64,000 bases of DNA from Megalonaias nervosa (lineage: Eukaryota; Mollusca; Bivalvia; Unionida; Unionidae). The translations under genes and the position numbers were made by a program. Below the pieces are notes generated by a model. It was not told the origin of the DNA. It ran no database searches and saw only the letters and a program-made list of their open reading frames with translations. Every line of letters begins with the position of its first letter. Positions within the stretch are counted from its first letter, which is position 1. The stretch is taken from NCBI GenBank assembly GCA_016617855.1, contig JAECUM010093618.1:1-64000 (forward strand). Direction: 5' to 3'. Below, in pieces: positions 8,341 to 19,539 of this stretch.

Positions 8341-9467
8341 AAGTTTTTACGTACTACTTTTGTGCGTGACTAGTTTCCCTCACATTTTTACGTAACGGTA
8401 CAGCAACTCGCAGGAAGACCTAAGTGCAAATGTTTTTGATAAGTAACGTAGAGAGCGAGAGTCACAGAGTGAGGTTTTGAGCTGTTCTCTGACATTCTAG
8501 TATGTTTTATAGTGGATCTTTCTCTAACATAGATATTTGACACATATTTTTACCATTTCTCAGTAAAGGAATAACATGTTAGCATTCATATGGCTAATGA
8601 TACATTGTACATAGTTGATTAACCCCAAAATATAAATAAGTTAGACATTGCGTCAAAGCTTTACAGACATTCCGTCAAAAATCACTGCAAAAAAGCACCC
8701 TGTGTATAGGGTATGTCAAGGACAGGGAGTGCTGATATCCAGACAGTTTTCCATCCATTGTGATATAGAATATATTGATGTGAGTGAAAAGAGAAACAAA
8801 GATGAGAAAAAATCGAATCAAGTTTTTTTCCATGCCTACTATTAATTCCAAATATCAAATCCAGTAGACGGCAAATTCTTTCCATTCCTGCTATTCATTA
8901 CATGAAACATTTTTGTGCGTGTTTACATTTGACACTATCAGCATTGCAACTCTTAATGGTAATGGCAGCTGTCATTAATAAATCGAACGTAAATATTTAA
9001 AACAGTTCTTGCTGTAGACGATCATCATCATCATCAGACAGCGTATCCTCAAGAATCTGGAATAAATGTTTTAATAATGGCTGATAATACAAATTCTTTC
9101 AAGTTGACGATGTGCTCCGCAGGTAAAAAATACGTGTCAGATAAAACAAGAAATTAATATAAAGGGACATCTGCTGAAGAACTTCTACAACGGAAAGTTT
9201 GGGTTCTTTTATCTTCACTGATAGTACTCACAATTGGATTTTGCACAAAATTTCATTCTGATACAGTGATATGATACAGAGACTAATATACAATTCCCAC
9301 CGGATTTTTATGATTCGATAGTGAAATTATTAACATTTCCACTGATTTATTATGATTCGATAGTGAGGTTAATAAACTATTCCGACGTGTTTATATTCCT
9401 GTTTCCATTGAAATTCGCACATTTGTACAATAATTCCTTAAAAGAAATAATGTAACATTGTTTTCTG

Positions 9468-9605
9468 TACCTGACCTTGTCCAAAACTGAGTTGATTTCT
9501 GCTTGACCTGATTGTCTTTTTTATTTATTTATTTCATGTATGTAAACAACTAATAACAGCTTCATTATTCTCTATGTGTAAGAGCTTATTATCAGGATTA
9601 TTTAT
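9468..9605 (+). repeat. Dispersed repeat shared with 43,178-43,320
   Basis: The two segments align over about 140 bp in the same orientation, sharing CTTGTCCAAAACTGAGTT, TTTCTGCTTGACCTGATTG and GTAAACAACTAATAA. The family is unidentified. Confidence 0.75.
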
Positions 9606-10072
9606 TATGGAAACTATCCTCAATCAAAGAAACGGATCCACATCACGTCTCACTGTATACCAAGATTTGACGAGTGGATAGAAGGGAGGGGGTGTTTGAC
9701 ATAATGAATAGCAGATTTTTTCAGGGTTTCGTCCTACACTGTAAACAATTGAAACAAAACTGAAATTATAACGCACTTGAAACTTTCTTCTTAGTACTTC
9801 AGTGACTATCAAATAAAAGTTCGGAAGGCTGAAGATGACGCATATAATTGCATTAAAACACATTTAACTTCCCATTTGTAACAGTGGACTCTGCTGGTTT
9901 GTTGTTGAAAGCTACATTCTGAGGACCTCTAGTAAGTTTATATATTTGAAGGAAATAAAAACAGTGAGTGATTAGATAACTATTTTGATACGGGTAAATA
10001 AATACACAGGACAGCCGTTTCCATCAACAAGTAAGTTTAGTTCTGCATATTCATCAACTTGTATCTCGACAG

Positions 10073-10073
<1 letters not shown>

Positions 10074-10129
<56 letters not shown>
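10074..10129. repeat. (CT)n microsatellite
   Basis: About 28 perfect CT units. The small open frames on both strands across it are repeat artefacts. Confidence 0.95.
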
Positions 10130-10134
<5 letters not shown>

Positions 10135-10199
10135 GCAGAGAGACTGAACCCTACAACTTTTTTAGAGGGGTCCGTTTGCAAAAATAAGGGTTCTGCGAA

Positions 10200-10386
10200 G
10201 ACTGAAAAATAAGGTCAATAATCGTAAACCGAAGCTGTTAACCGATCATATTTCCATACAACGGGAAACATATCCAATTAACTTTTTTGTCACCCCGCGC
10301 TAATTATTGTTTTCAAATTTTAGACGTGTTCGTTGCGACGAGCTCACACACTTGTTGTCGTCGGCCTCTCTGCTGCCGGTAATTAA
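10200..10386 (+). repeat. Left terminal inverted repeat of the provirus
   Basis: It matches the reverse complement of 25,581-25,771 with scattered substitutions and small indels, from GACTGAAAAATAAGG through ACCGATCATATTTCCATAC and TTTTAGACGTGTT to TAATTAA. It is most similar at the outer end. Confidence 0.93.
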
Positions 10387-11050
10387 CCAAAAATTTTATC
10401 GAGACCACCACGATACCTTGACCTAGGATCATGTAAATTTATCGTTTTAAATCCAAACGGGGTAACCTGAGCTTGTGCAAAGAAGTTTTTGAATTTAATC
10501 ATGTCCATATCCCTTGAACACCAAGTTTGATGAATGTTTCGTAACGTATGTGTATCGATCCCGTTAAACACAACTAAAATATTACAGTTATCTCTGATCA
10601 CTTTTGGTATTTGTGTATACCGCTGGGTAACATAAATCGCGTCTGTGTTTTATGTCTACCTCGGGAAAATATCCGAGCTGGATTTGTTTATCTGTCCAGC
10701 ATAACATCATCGTATACTACTAAATTGTTAATATCCCCGTCAAGGTCATCTATGGATGGTGCATCATTGATATCGGAGATAAAGTCGATAACATCATTAC
10801 CATCTTCGGTCAAGGGCGCTGCGTTTTCATTAAAATTCTTAAGTACTTCATAACATCGCTGGTCATCTACCGATGGTGCCACTAAGTACAACTTATCCCA
10901 TTTGAGCCATCTCATTATCAGATTAAGTAGCAACTGTGTTTTACCACTTCCAGATGGTCCAATTATTCTTATCCTTATAGAATTCGGTAGTGCTGGATGA
11001 TGTTTAACTGTCTCACACGCTTGTGTCGCTGAGAAGTTAATTATATCCAT
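10383..11050 (-). pseudogene. FtsK/HerA-like (A32-type) genome-packaging ATPase, broken
   Basis: Walker A is GPSGSGKT (residues 31-38) and Walker B is LVVYDD (about 110-115). The C-terminal part (10,383-10,601) lies in another frame and carries the expected conserved end. Packaging ATPases of the Maverick/adenovirus-like lineage pump DNA into the capsid using ATP. Here an in-frame TAA at 10,688-10,690 just after Walker B and a later 1-nt shift in an A-rich run separate the halves, so no functional enzyme is made. It lies next to the left inverted repeat, transcribed toward it. Confidence 0.82.
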
Positions 11051-11063
11051 ACTAATTTATATC

Positions 11064-11569
11064 ATGGATCTATATTGTGTTCGATGCAGAGCACCCACGT
11101 CCACCAGTGGATTAACTTCAGTGACAACTAAAAATAAAAAACGTGCTTTTACAGGTAAATGTGAGCGATGTGGCACAAAAAATTTAGATCTATTTCGTCG
11201 AAAACAAAAACCGGCGGTGACATTGCTGCTTCGCTGGGAAAATTACCAGGAACTCCATGGGCTAAATACCCTGGTGAGAAACATCTGCCTGGCTATAATT
11301 ACTGTGGTCCTGGAACTCGACTTGATATCCGACTCGATAACCAAGACCAACCAAAACCTGGAGAGGATCCAATACACGCAATTGATCAAGCATGTCATAT
11401 TCATGATGTTGCGTATAAAAGCAAAGATTTACAACAACGACATCTTGCAGATGTAAAATTGATTCATGCGTTAAATTCTATACCTGATAAATCTCTCAGA
11501 GAAAAGCTTGCTAGTTTTCTAGTAAAATCTGCGATGAAAGGTAAACTAATCCTAGGGGCTGGTAATTAA
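11064..11569 (+). pseudogene. Zinc-ribbon plus phospholipase A2-domain protein, frameshifted
   Basis: The N-terminus has two CxxC pairs (C5/C8, C33/C36). In the next frame lies a compact PLA2 domain: calcium-loop motif YCGPGT, then DQACHIHDVAY with the catalytic His-Asp pair. This is the PLA2 form known from parvovirus VP1 unique regions and from adintovirus-type elements, where it helps virions cross endosomal membranes. The two parts are separated by a frameshift in an A-rich stretch near 11,200. The gene points away from the ATPase, sharing a 13-bp intergenic gap. Confidence 0.8.
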
Positions 11570-11590
11570 TCAAATGATTATTATCATAAT

Positions 11591-12559
11591 ATGGAATCGG
11601 TTTATTATAGTCCAAGAGGATACTGGAGAGGCAGAGCAGCAATTAGTAAACTTGCTGAAGCAGCAAAAGTCTCATGTGTTGTTGCTGCAAATTGGTTAGC
11701 ACGACAGGCAATATGGCAAATCTATCTACCATCACCTAAAAAAATTCAGTACGCGCATTTTGATGTCAGCGTTCCTAATGAAGTTCATCATGCAGATATT
11801 TTGTTTTTACCACACGATACTATTAAAATTGGTAGACGGCGATCACGTATATACAAATACGCGTTAACTGTCGTTGACGTTGCAAGTAGATATAAAAAAG
11901 CAGAACCGTTATCAGCTAAAACAGCAACTGAAGGTGCATCTGCGTTTGAACGAATTTATCAACGTGATGTTCTGCGATGGCTACAGTTGCTACAGGCTGA
12001 TCCTGGCAAAGAATTTCTTGGTGCAGTATCATCGTTGATGAAGCAACATAATGTTAATATCAGACGAGGGCATACAACAATTCATCGCGATCAGGCAATC
12101 GTTAAACGATTTAATCGAACACTTGCTAAGAGATTATTTGGATACCAGTATGCGAAGGAAATAATTCAGGCAGATACGAGATCTCGCGAATGAGTTGCAA
12201 GATTACCAAGTGTGATAGCTGCGTTAAATAATGAAATTACTCGTGTAACTTCTATGAAACCTATTAATGCAATTACAAAGGAACATATACTGTACAACGA
12301 CGTGACTTTTCAAAACAGCCAGTGTTAGGTAATGTGAGTGTCAGATATTTATATGAACCCGGTGAACTCGAAGGGGGTAGAAAAAGAGCAACTGATCCTA
12401 TCTGGAGTGTGACCACACATAAAATTTTCAGCGTGGTTAGATCCACAGGTAGACCTGCAATCTACAGACTGGATTCAACTGCTCCTCAACGTGGATTTGT
12501 ACGTGAATAATTGCAAGTAATTCCTGAAGATGCACAATTACCACCGCGTTCACTTCTGT
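11591..12559 (+). pseudogene. Retroviral-type (rve) DDE integrase, broken, with catalytic Glu lost
   Basis: The core reads HADILF (D69), then TVVDVASRY, LQADPGKEF (D137) and QAIVKRFNRT. The spacing from D137 to K172 is exactly 35, so the catalytic Glu of the DD35E triad is replaced by Lys. A stop follows at codon 201. The C-terminal region is readable in other frames (YEPGELEGG and DPIWSV, about 12,345-12,400), with another in-frame TAA after FVRE near 12,510. In Mavericks this enzyme inserts the element; this copy cannot be active. Confidence 0.85.
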
Positions 12560-13883
12560 AAACTGGCACCCCTACGTCGATTACATTCAAGACAGGTCAG
12601 CATCACATTTTCGCGTGTGTGACCAAGACTAGTATTAATTCTATGAGCGGTAAACTGTCTTGGATTATTATTCGAATACTGCTACAACATATTACAGTTA
12701 CAACTTGTACAGTGATTATTCTGTTGTTGTTTCAGTGTCATGATAAATTCAACGTCGAGATCAAAGTGGCGGTTATATTTTTTTGTCAGATTGTCGATAC
12801 CCAGATAATTTTTCCTTGATGACGACGAAGTCGTTATTTACATCATCAGTGATTTTTTCGGTGATTACGCAATCCATAATAACCCTGTGAAGCTGAGATA
12901 TTCTTCTGACTACACCGCGAGATAAACTAAATTTGACCATTCGATCCGATCATCAATAATCCAAATATTTGTATCAGAAATAGTTAATCCTTGTGATGAA
13001 TGAATCGTTATAGAGTATCCTAACGTCCATGGAGTTTTACTCGTGCTCAACGAGCCAGTGACAGCACTGACAGGAACTGCGACAATATCATTTAGTACAA
13101 GATGTTGTTTACCACAACCCGGAATTTCAACTTCAGTATTCTGTTGTCTGGTATCTGCTGGTAGATAACACAGTGGAACAGGTAGACTTGAAAATCTTTC
13201 CTTGTGCCGCAGGAATAATTTCTCTTGCAGTGTATCTTTGGCTATCTTTCTACTTGGAACTAACAAATCATTTGGTCTCCACAAATTCCAAAAATCATTC
13301 ATCGTAGTTTCTGGAATTACTCCACGCATTATTTCGCACTGTATTCTATCTGGCTGCAGTCTGATTAACTTTTTAAATTCTTCAGCAGTTCATCAAAAGT
13401 TCTATGATCATCAGTTATTTCTTCGTAATAATCCACAAATGATTTTAACCATTCGTGTGGAGACTGTCCAACAAAGGGTGGTGGTTGACCATGATCGCCA
13501 TACATTATCACAGCAGTTTTTTTCGTCAATAACCAATCAAGGAACATTTGTAATGTATCCAACGAAACCTTACAAATTTCATCTCAGATAATAATCTTGG
13601 GAATATATTTCTCACCCATCCGCGATGGAGTCCACGCGTCTCCACACCATCTAAAGAAACTATGATACGTTTGAGATTTCACTCGCCGTTCGGTCATTTC
13701 TCTGGCGAGTCTGTGTGTGGGTGTTAGCACAATCATGTGTGTGTTTTTGAATAATTCAATCGCACGTGTTGTTTTACCAGAACCTCCATTTAAATATACG
13801 GTTTTATGTCTTGCTATAGGATCATATACAGATGATGCTGTCGATGCTGGTATTTGATTGTTATTTTTGTAATATTTTTCCAT
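12560..13883 (-). pseudogene. Superfamily 1 helicase (Pif1/RecD-like) with HNH-like C-terminus, broken
   Basis: In order on the minus strand: Walker A LNGGSGKTT, motif Ia VLTPTHRLA, Walker B with its expected Trp codon as TGA directly before Asp-Glu, motif III GDHGQPPP, and a UvrD/Pif1-like motif V/VI region, IHSSQG and VYLAV. The remainder is frame-shifted and carries CTSC and CLECN cysteine pairs around an H-x-IN...LGHT.EN stretch, an HNH/zinc-type module. The reading frame is the same as the end of the upstream PolB, separated by one TAA and 8 codons. A 5'-3' unwinding role in replication is inferred from the family. Confidence 0.75.
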
Positions 13884-13907
13884 AATTTCAACGTCGGCAG
13901 ATCCAGA

Positions 13908-15985
13908 TTAATCATGTATATTTTTGCGTTTTATTCTCCATGATCCCCATTCACCAGTGCCAAGTAATCCATCTAGCAAACCCAGATATTTTTTATTTAT
14001 ATAAAATGAATCCGTGGCAACTCTAACCGCGGTATCAATAAATTTGTTTATCATCGATAATAAGTTTATTGAAACGTACGCGAGCATCGAAGATCTTAAA
14101 TGAGTAAACTGCGGTGACTCACCATCAATATAACTCACAATCGTACCTAATTTAGTTCCGTTCGATAAATAAACATCATTTCCGTTTATAAACATATTTC
14201 TCTCCGTTGTATCAGCAATTATAAAATCGAGTTCTGCATCGTCCATGATCAACCTCGTACACGTTCGTTTAGGATTATATGCACCACCCTGAGTAAACAT
14301 ACCTATTATTTTTCTTTTGCAACTTTCTCATTATTTTCTTTGTTGTAAGCGGATACAAATTTGACGAGTTTAACAACTTCATCGCTGTCGAGGTTAGGAA
14401 ATTTTTCCCTCACATCACTTTCTACATCAAATTTATCGGGTTCTGGCAACCAAACCTGTTTCTGCGGACGATACGATATTATCGCGCCACTTGCACGTAA
14501 CGATATTAATATTTTTACATCAATCATATATCGTAACAACACAATAGGAACCCAGTGTTTTTCACAGAAATGTCTTCCAAACCACACATAAACAATCGGA
14601 TGAAGATCTCGTGCAAATTCAAATGAATCCAAGCAGGCGAATCCAGTCAGATCAAAATCTGGCAAAGGTCCATTTATTGCAACTCTTGTCATCTCGTGTG
14701 TTGGATGACCAAATCTTTTAAAATATCGAGAACACTGTCCGTATCCAAGAAAACTTCCAGGATAACACGCTACCATATCAACTGATATAACGTCGCTATA
14801 ATCGTACTCGGTATTCCATAATCGGCCGTGTCCGCAATGCTAATGTGCATCAACGAGAAATTCCGATCTTGTAGGTTTCCATGAATTTTTCTCCTGAGCA
14901 AAGTGGGCAGCAACTGATGGAACGGTAAAACAGTTATTCAGTAATTGCTCGATAACATTATCATCTTTCGTGTATTTCAGCGCAAGATTTTTCATTTCTT
15001 CGTGGAGTGATTCTGCACGATAAATTTCTCCGATAGGCCTTACAAACTGATCGTAATTGCCATCATCGACGCTTCAAAATAGCCACACGGATACAGGATC
15101 ACTCTTACTAATATTTTTAATTGAATCAAATATAAAGCCGTTGTAAAATTTAATTGTTCTCTTTCGTGGAAATATCATCACCGCTGACATCCATGCATGC
15201 GCGTTATGATCAATGATTGTTATCGGAGTTCCATTTTTTGTGTATTTCGGCGCGTATAAAATCTATCTGGTTAATGTCTTCACCCTAATCTGAAATCTTA
15301 ATCGCTTTTCTAACTCGGCAACGTCGCTGATAGACGCTCCGGTATCTTTAACTTTTTCTGCCCATGTGTTAATTTTTTCACGTCGAAAATCCGTTAAACC
15401 GTTTCCACGTATCGCTGCTGCGAATTGTTCTGTAACTCGCTCAGATACACAATTTATCATTGACAGTTTCATCGGTGCAAGATCATCCACATTGGGTTTA
15501 TCATTTAACGGATATAGTGCATAAACAATTGCAGTCACAGGATACGCTCGCTCGTAATATGATTTGTTAATGCCGGTTAGCGTACCTGGTCTGGAATTTT
15601 TATTCAATGTGAGGATGCTACTTTCAACGGTCACGTGGACAGGGTCACGTTTGTCACGGATAATCCAAACTTCTTCATCTGTCTGCACAATAAATTTTAT
15701 CTGAATAAAATATCGCTGATCATCGAAGTAGTTAATGATGTTTCTTGCTCGCTTGTTAGTCATTCTACCATCGATATTATTCATGATTCTAAATGTTGAC
15801 CACGCATGAGCTGCACCATCGTCGCGAAATTCCTTCTTGGTTTCGTTGATACGATCAGTTATACCGTTGTTCATCAGCGCCAAATCTTGCATCGAAAAAC
15901 TAAATTTTGGTTTTGGTAGTTATTTGTCAAGATCAAATCTAGCTCTGGAAGACTTAATTGCAGATAATCTCGTGAATTCCTCCAT
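13908..15985 (-). pseudogene. Divergent family B DNA polymerase of the provirus, broken
   Basis: Motif A-like DMVACYPGSF appears about 300 codons in, followed by conserved FGHPTHEMTRVA and WFGRHF blocks, and motif C-like VATDSFYI (Asp conserved) near 14,015. The N-terminal part (15,263-15,985) contains a D-H-N block like an Exo motif. In-frame stops occur at 15,920 (TAA), after TLTR (TAG), near 15,075 (TGA) and near 14,840, plus a frameshift at about 14,303. The sequence is clearly different from the PolB at 1-1756. Assignment rests on motifs A and C and on context; motif B is not confidently seen. Confidence 0.65.
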
Positions 15986-16020
15986 CTTATAATTAAGGCA
16001 AATATGTGTTTAAGTAAACT

Positions 16021-16027
<7 letters not shown>

Positions 16028-16098
<71 letters not shown>
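16028..16098. repeat. (TA)n microsatellite inside the provirus
   Basis: About 33 AT units between the divergently transcribed PolB and the zinc-ribbon gene; a possible later expansion in the intergenic promoter. Confidence 0.95.
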
Positions 16099-16101
<3 letters not shown>

Positions 16102-16107
16102 CATATA

Positions 16108-16344
16108 ATGATTCAAGCAAACAATAAATGCATTTGGTTAATGATAGGATTTACAATACCGCGTAACCGCGCATGCGTAAATGAATTCTGTGGTTACAAC
16201 ATGCAAAGTTTTCGGCGTGGAAGTGTAGGACCAAAACCGTGCTTGCGGTGCGGTGTTGGAGTCAGAGAAGAAACACGGTTATGTGTACAATGCGGTGGTA
16301 AAAGATACAGAGAGCTGAAACGATATTATGAAAAAAAAATGTAG
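16108..16344 (+). CDS. Small zinc-ribbon protein of the provirus
   Basis: The frame is intact with 78 residues. CVNEFCGYN is followed by CLRCG and CVQCGGKRY, giving three CX2-4C pairs, and the C-terminus is basic and Tyr-rich. It resembles small zinc-ribbon regulators but I cannot name a family. It lies divergently from PolB across the TA repeat. The start could be the internal Met at residue 12, since the first residues are hydrophobic and may be intergenic. Confidence 0.5.
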   Translation: MIQANNKCIWLMIGFTIPRNRACVNEFCGYNMQSFRRGSVGPKPCLRCGVGVREETRLCVQCGGKRYRELKRYYEKKM

Positions 16345-16423
16345 AGTCTCCTATAAAAACCGCCGAAGACTATCTCGCCAGGTTTTCAAAATAACAATTT
16401 AGACAAATAATATTAGTATATAA

Positions 16424-16934
16424 ATGGAGCAAAATGAATTTGTGAAACATCCCATCATCAAAAATTATGAAGCATCTCGTGATGGTATCATCAGAAACTG
16501 TCGACTGAAAAACCAAGTTGGTGTTGTTGATAATACTGGTTATCTCAGATTTAATGCTGAGGAAAGAAAGATATTTATCTCATACATTCGTGCTCGAATG
16601 TTTTCATGGACTGATCGAAAACGACCTTGTGATCGATCATATTGATCGAAATCGGAAAAATAATTCTTTATCGAATTTGCAAGCCATTACGCAAAGGCAG
16701 AATTGACTTGATGAGACCGGAATACACAAAATGGTTGGAAAGAGGGCTGTTAAATCTACAAATGTAGAGACAGGCGAAAAAATAATATTTCCATCAATAA
16801 ATGCAGCTGCTAAATATTTTGATATTATCCCCCCTTCAGTAAAACATGTCGCAGATAATATAACTAAATCAGCATTTTCAAAGAAATTCGAACAGAGATC
16901 ACATTTCAGTACGCGTCAACTTTTTAATGATTAA
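16424..16934 (+). pseudogene. HNH homing endonuclease (NUMOD4-HNH-NUMOD1), frameshifted
   Basis: NUMOD4-like start FVKHPIIKNYEASRDG, then in the next frame an HNH core ECFHG...DLVIDHIDRNRKNN with the catalytic DHID and LSNLQAITQ, then in a further segment NUMOD1-like INAAAKYFDI. This is the domain order of phage and large-DNA-virus homing endonucleases, which cut DNA to spread their own gene. A frameshift near 16,580 and a stop near 16,704 break it. Finding one inside a Maverick is notable. It is flanked by non-coding sequence, consistent with a free-standing homing gene. Confidence 0.8.
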
Positions 16935-18170
16935 GCGAGATAACTCTGTCATCGCTGATAGAATAACTGCGCAGTTGTCTTGCTTTTTACTGCGTGACAT
17001 TACATTACTGTAGCGATTCTTATTTTTTGTTTGTAGTCAGTGATTTGAAGGATATTTACCCTCCATAAGTTGTATTTTAACTCTGTTTTTGTTGGCTGTG
17101 CTACATGTGAGGGTTTATAAATTCCGATCATTTTGCGTGCAAATTCATTAAGTTAAGCGTGTGTAGGTTTATGTGAAATTCCAGTAAGTTATTTTTAGAT
17201 CTTACAGTCACGCAACAACATCTGTTTCCTATACATCCGGTGGTACTTTATGTCCACGTTGTATTCAGTTTAAATGTGTGTGAAATTAAATCCACACTAC
17301 AATTTAGCTGAAACGTGTGTGAAATTACACTGCATTTTATTCAGCTGAAACGTGTGTGTAGATTTATTACTGCAGTTTACCTAAGTTACCTTGCTATCGC
17401 ACAAGTAACTTTATAGTAATTTCCGAACATTGTATTTGTAAGAATGGGACCATGGTACAGTGTTAAGAATGTTAGATTCTGATACTGAGGCCTGGGGTTC
17501 GATTCCCATGGCAGACACATTGTCGATGGAACGGTATGATGCCAAATTTTTCTTAATAGTTGGGGCTTCGCCAGCCCTCGAACGTCAACAGAAAAAAAAA
17601 CACTCTCCCACAATGTCACCACGTGGTGGGTGTACTTTTTCACTCCCTGGGGTTGATTATGGAGGGAGAGTGTACATGATGTTGAACGTAGAGAAGGCCC
17701 CGTTTGTGTATGTGCCGTCCCTAGAGATAAGTTTATGTGTATGTTGTCCCTAGAGATAAGTTAGTTAATTCCTAGAGATAAGTTAGAATTAAGTTTATGT
17801 GTATGTGTACGTGCTGTCCGGATCGCCCTCTGAACCTTCTAGAATGTCGTTTGGCAATCTAGGGTTCACATGGGATTGTGTTTCGTCTAATTTCGAATGT
17901 CCTCTGAGCTTGCTAGGATGTCGTTTGGCACTCTTGGAGTTCACATGGGGATTGATTCCAATGCCCCTGAGCTTGCTAGGATGTCGTTTGTGAAGCTAGG
18001 AGTTCACATAGGGTTGTAGTGTGATTATATGTTTTTGTAAATGTTTATTTTCAGTTTCAGAAATATTTTTTTATTAATATTTTAGTTTTATTTTTATTAT
18101 TTTATTTTTATTAATATACTAATTCTGATTCAGATTTTAATTTTAATTTTAAATAAATATTTATTATATA
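16935..18170. other. Non-coding interval of the provirus with short repeats
   Basis: It holds three imperfect GTGTGTGAAATTA-type repeats (17,270-17,360), a tRNA-like segment at 17,445, three copies of CCTAGAGATAAGTT (about 17,718-17,785) and three copies of a 57-bp unit containing AGGATGTCGTTTGGCA (17,830-18,010). No gene is supported. Some or all of this is probably host repeat inserted in the fossil. Confidence 0.55.
17445..17690 (+). mobile_element. tRNA-derived SINE-like insertion
   Basis: A box-like TGGTACAGTG and B box GGTTCGATTCC are 45 bases apart, followed by a non-tRNA body with an A-rich tract and a GGGAGAGTG inverted repeat. It is not a tRNA gene because the acceptor arms do not pair. 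This differs from family A. Boundaries are approximate. Confidence 0.5.
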
Positions 18171-18749
18171 ATGAATCAAGAAAATATTAATGTTGTTATT
18201 GTTGCCATTAAGCAATTACAACATGACGGTATAAAAATTTCTGATGAACTTAATCTTGAAAAAATTATTTGTGATTTTCAATCATTACAATTTCGAAAAT
18301 CCGAGAACAGGCATACACTACCATCCGATTACAGATTTGTAAAGTTGATTCAGCAGGCAATGTTACAGTCGGTGGCTACAGTTACAGATGATCAGGTAAA
18401 ATTATTTATTCCTCTTGGAAGTTCAATCGAAAAAATTAGGTCAAAATTATCTCACGAATACGAAACAATAAAACGAGTAAATGCTCGTATAAGACAACTG
18501 AACGAGATTATGACAGCGAGTAAAGCCGCAGAAGAGTTACTGGAGACAGAGACGAGTGTTACTCGTCCCATAGTGAAAGTGAATGTAGTGACAACTAAAC
18601 CATTTATTTCTAAAAAGAATCAGAATAATTTATTTTTTTGTTGCACAAACTCGAGATCTGTGATCGCAAGATACCCCGGATTTCTCAGAAATATAAAATT
18701 ATTTTTTATTCTAATAATACAATTTATGAAATTTGTTCAGATTTCTTGA
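18171..18749 (+). CDS. Unrecognised provirus protein, 192 residues
   Basis: This is one of the few uninterrupted frames in the provirus. It is helical and charged, with a probable coiled coil around residues 85-125 (EYETIKRVNARIRQLNEI). The last 40 residues are Asn/Phe-rich and may be a read-through past the true end after a frameshift. It is the only plus-strand gene facing the minus-strand virion cluster. No function is proposed. Confidence 0.5.
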   Translation: MNQENINVVIVAIKQLQHDGIKISDELNLEKIICDFQSLQFRKSENRHTLPSDYRFVKLIQQAMLQSVATVTDDQVKLFIPLGSSIEKIRSKLSHEYETIKRVNARIRQLNEIMTASKAAEELLETETSVTRPIVKVNVVTTKPFISKKNQNNLFFCCTNSRSVIARYPGFLRNIKLFFILIIQFMKFVQIS

Positions 18750-18871
18750 TTTATTCATGCAAATACCCTATCAAAATTTGTGAAATTTGATCAGATTTCT
18801 TGGTTTTAGTTGTGTAAATACACTATCAAAATTTGTTGGTTTTAGTTGAGTAACTTCTACGAACGTAAGAT

Positions 18872-19539
18872 CTATGAGCGTACATACATATTTACGTTCA
18901 GTGATTCCCCTTGTAAATCCAAAAGGTGTCCAGATTGATCAGTAAGCTTAAAATGTACCCGCGATAATAGTGGGTTATGCACACGCAGATAAACAACGTT
19001 GATTGGCTCGGATACAATTAAATACCCTGGGGTGACTTGTGGGGTAAATGTGTATAAAATGTATCCTTGCTGAGCTTGATTAGATTTTTGTAAATCTACT
19101 TGATAACTGCCATCGACGACGTCACAAACTAGACTGACTGCGATCGTTGATGTTATATTTACAATCCCCGGAGAAACATGTCTGCCTCCGCCGTATCGAT
19201 CGTTATCGTACCATAAAATGTTAGCTTGCGGGATTGCTTTACTCCACGCGTCAAGAACTTTTGGAAAATGTTTAACATCATTGACTAATTTTATCTGATC
19301 ATTATCATCAAAACTTTTTGAGGTGGAATTACCCCCGCAGAATTAATTATACCAGGTATTCTAGTTTTATAAAAAAAAAAAAAAAAAGCTGTGGTATCAT
19401 TGACGTGTTTGACGTCTGATGCAATCATGTTCAGGTGTTGTATAGTTTCGATGATATGTTGTTTAACACCATCGATGTAGTGCATGGCAATACTGGAAAA
19501 TAAATTTATTAATTCATCAAGTATTTTTTTTATGTTCAA
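18872..19539 (-). pseudogene. Spike-like or minor virion protein, frameshifted in a poly-A/T run
   Basis: The N-terminal 82 codons are helical (MNIKKILDELINLFSS). After a frameshift downstream of the 17-base A run at 19,371-19,387, a clean frame runs to TAG at 18,872, ending LTDQSGHLLDLQGESL. Such a beta-rich end with LxDQxGxxLxLxGE spacing is typical of conserved Maverick virion genes. The 5' end overlaps the upstream gene by 23 bases. The function is inferred from position in the virion cluster. Confidence 0.5.

Larger units (their letters stand above)
8341..10199. other. Non-coding host DNA left of the provirus
   Basis: No supported gene. It contains AT-rich sequence, a repeat shared with 43.2 kb (9468-9605) and a CT microsatellite (10,074-10,129). 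Sequence abutting the provirus shows no clear target duplication with the other side. Confidence 0.6.

Noticed and set aside
9972..10212. SerLeu and GluArg repeat peptides on both strands
   Set aside because: They are translations of the CT microsatellite.
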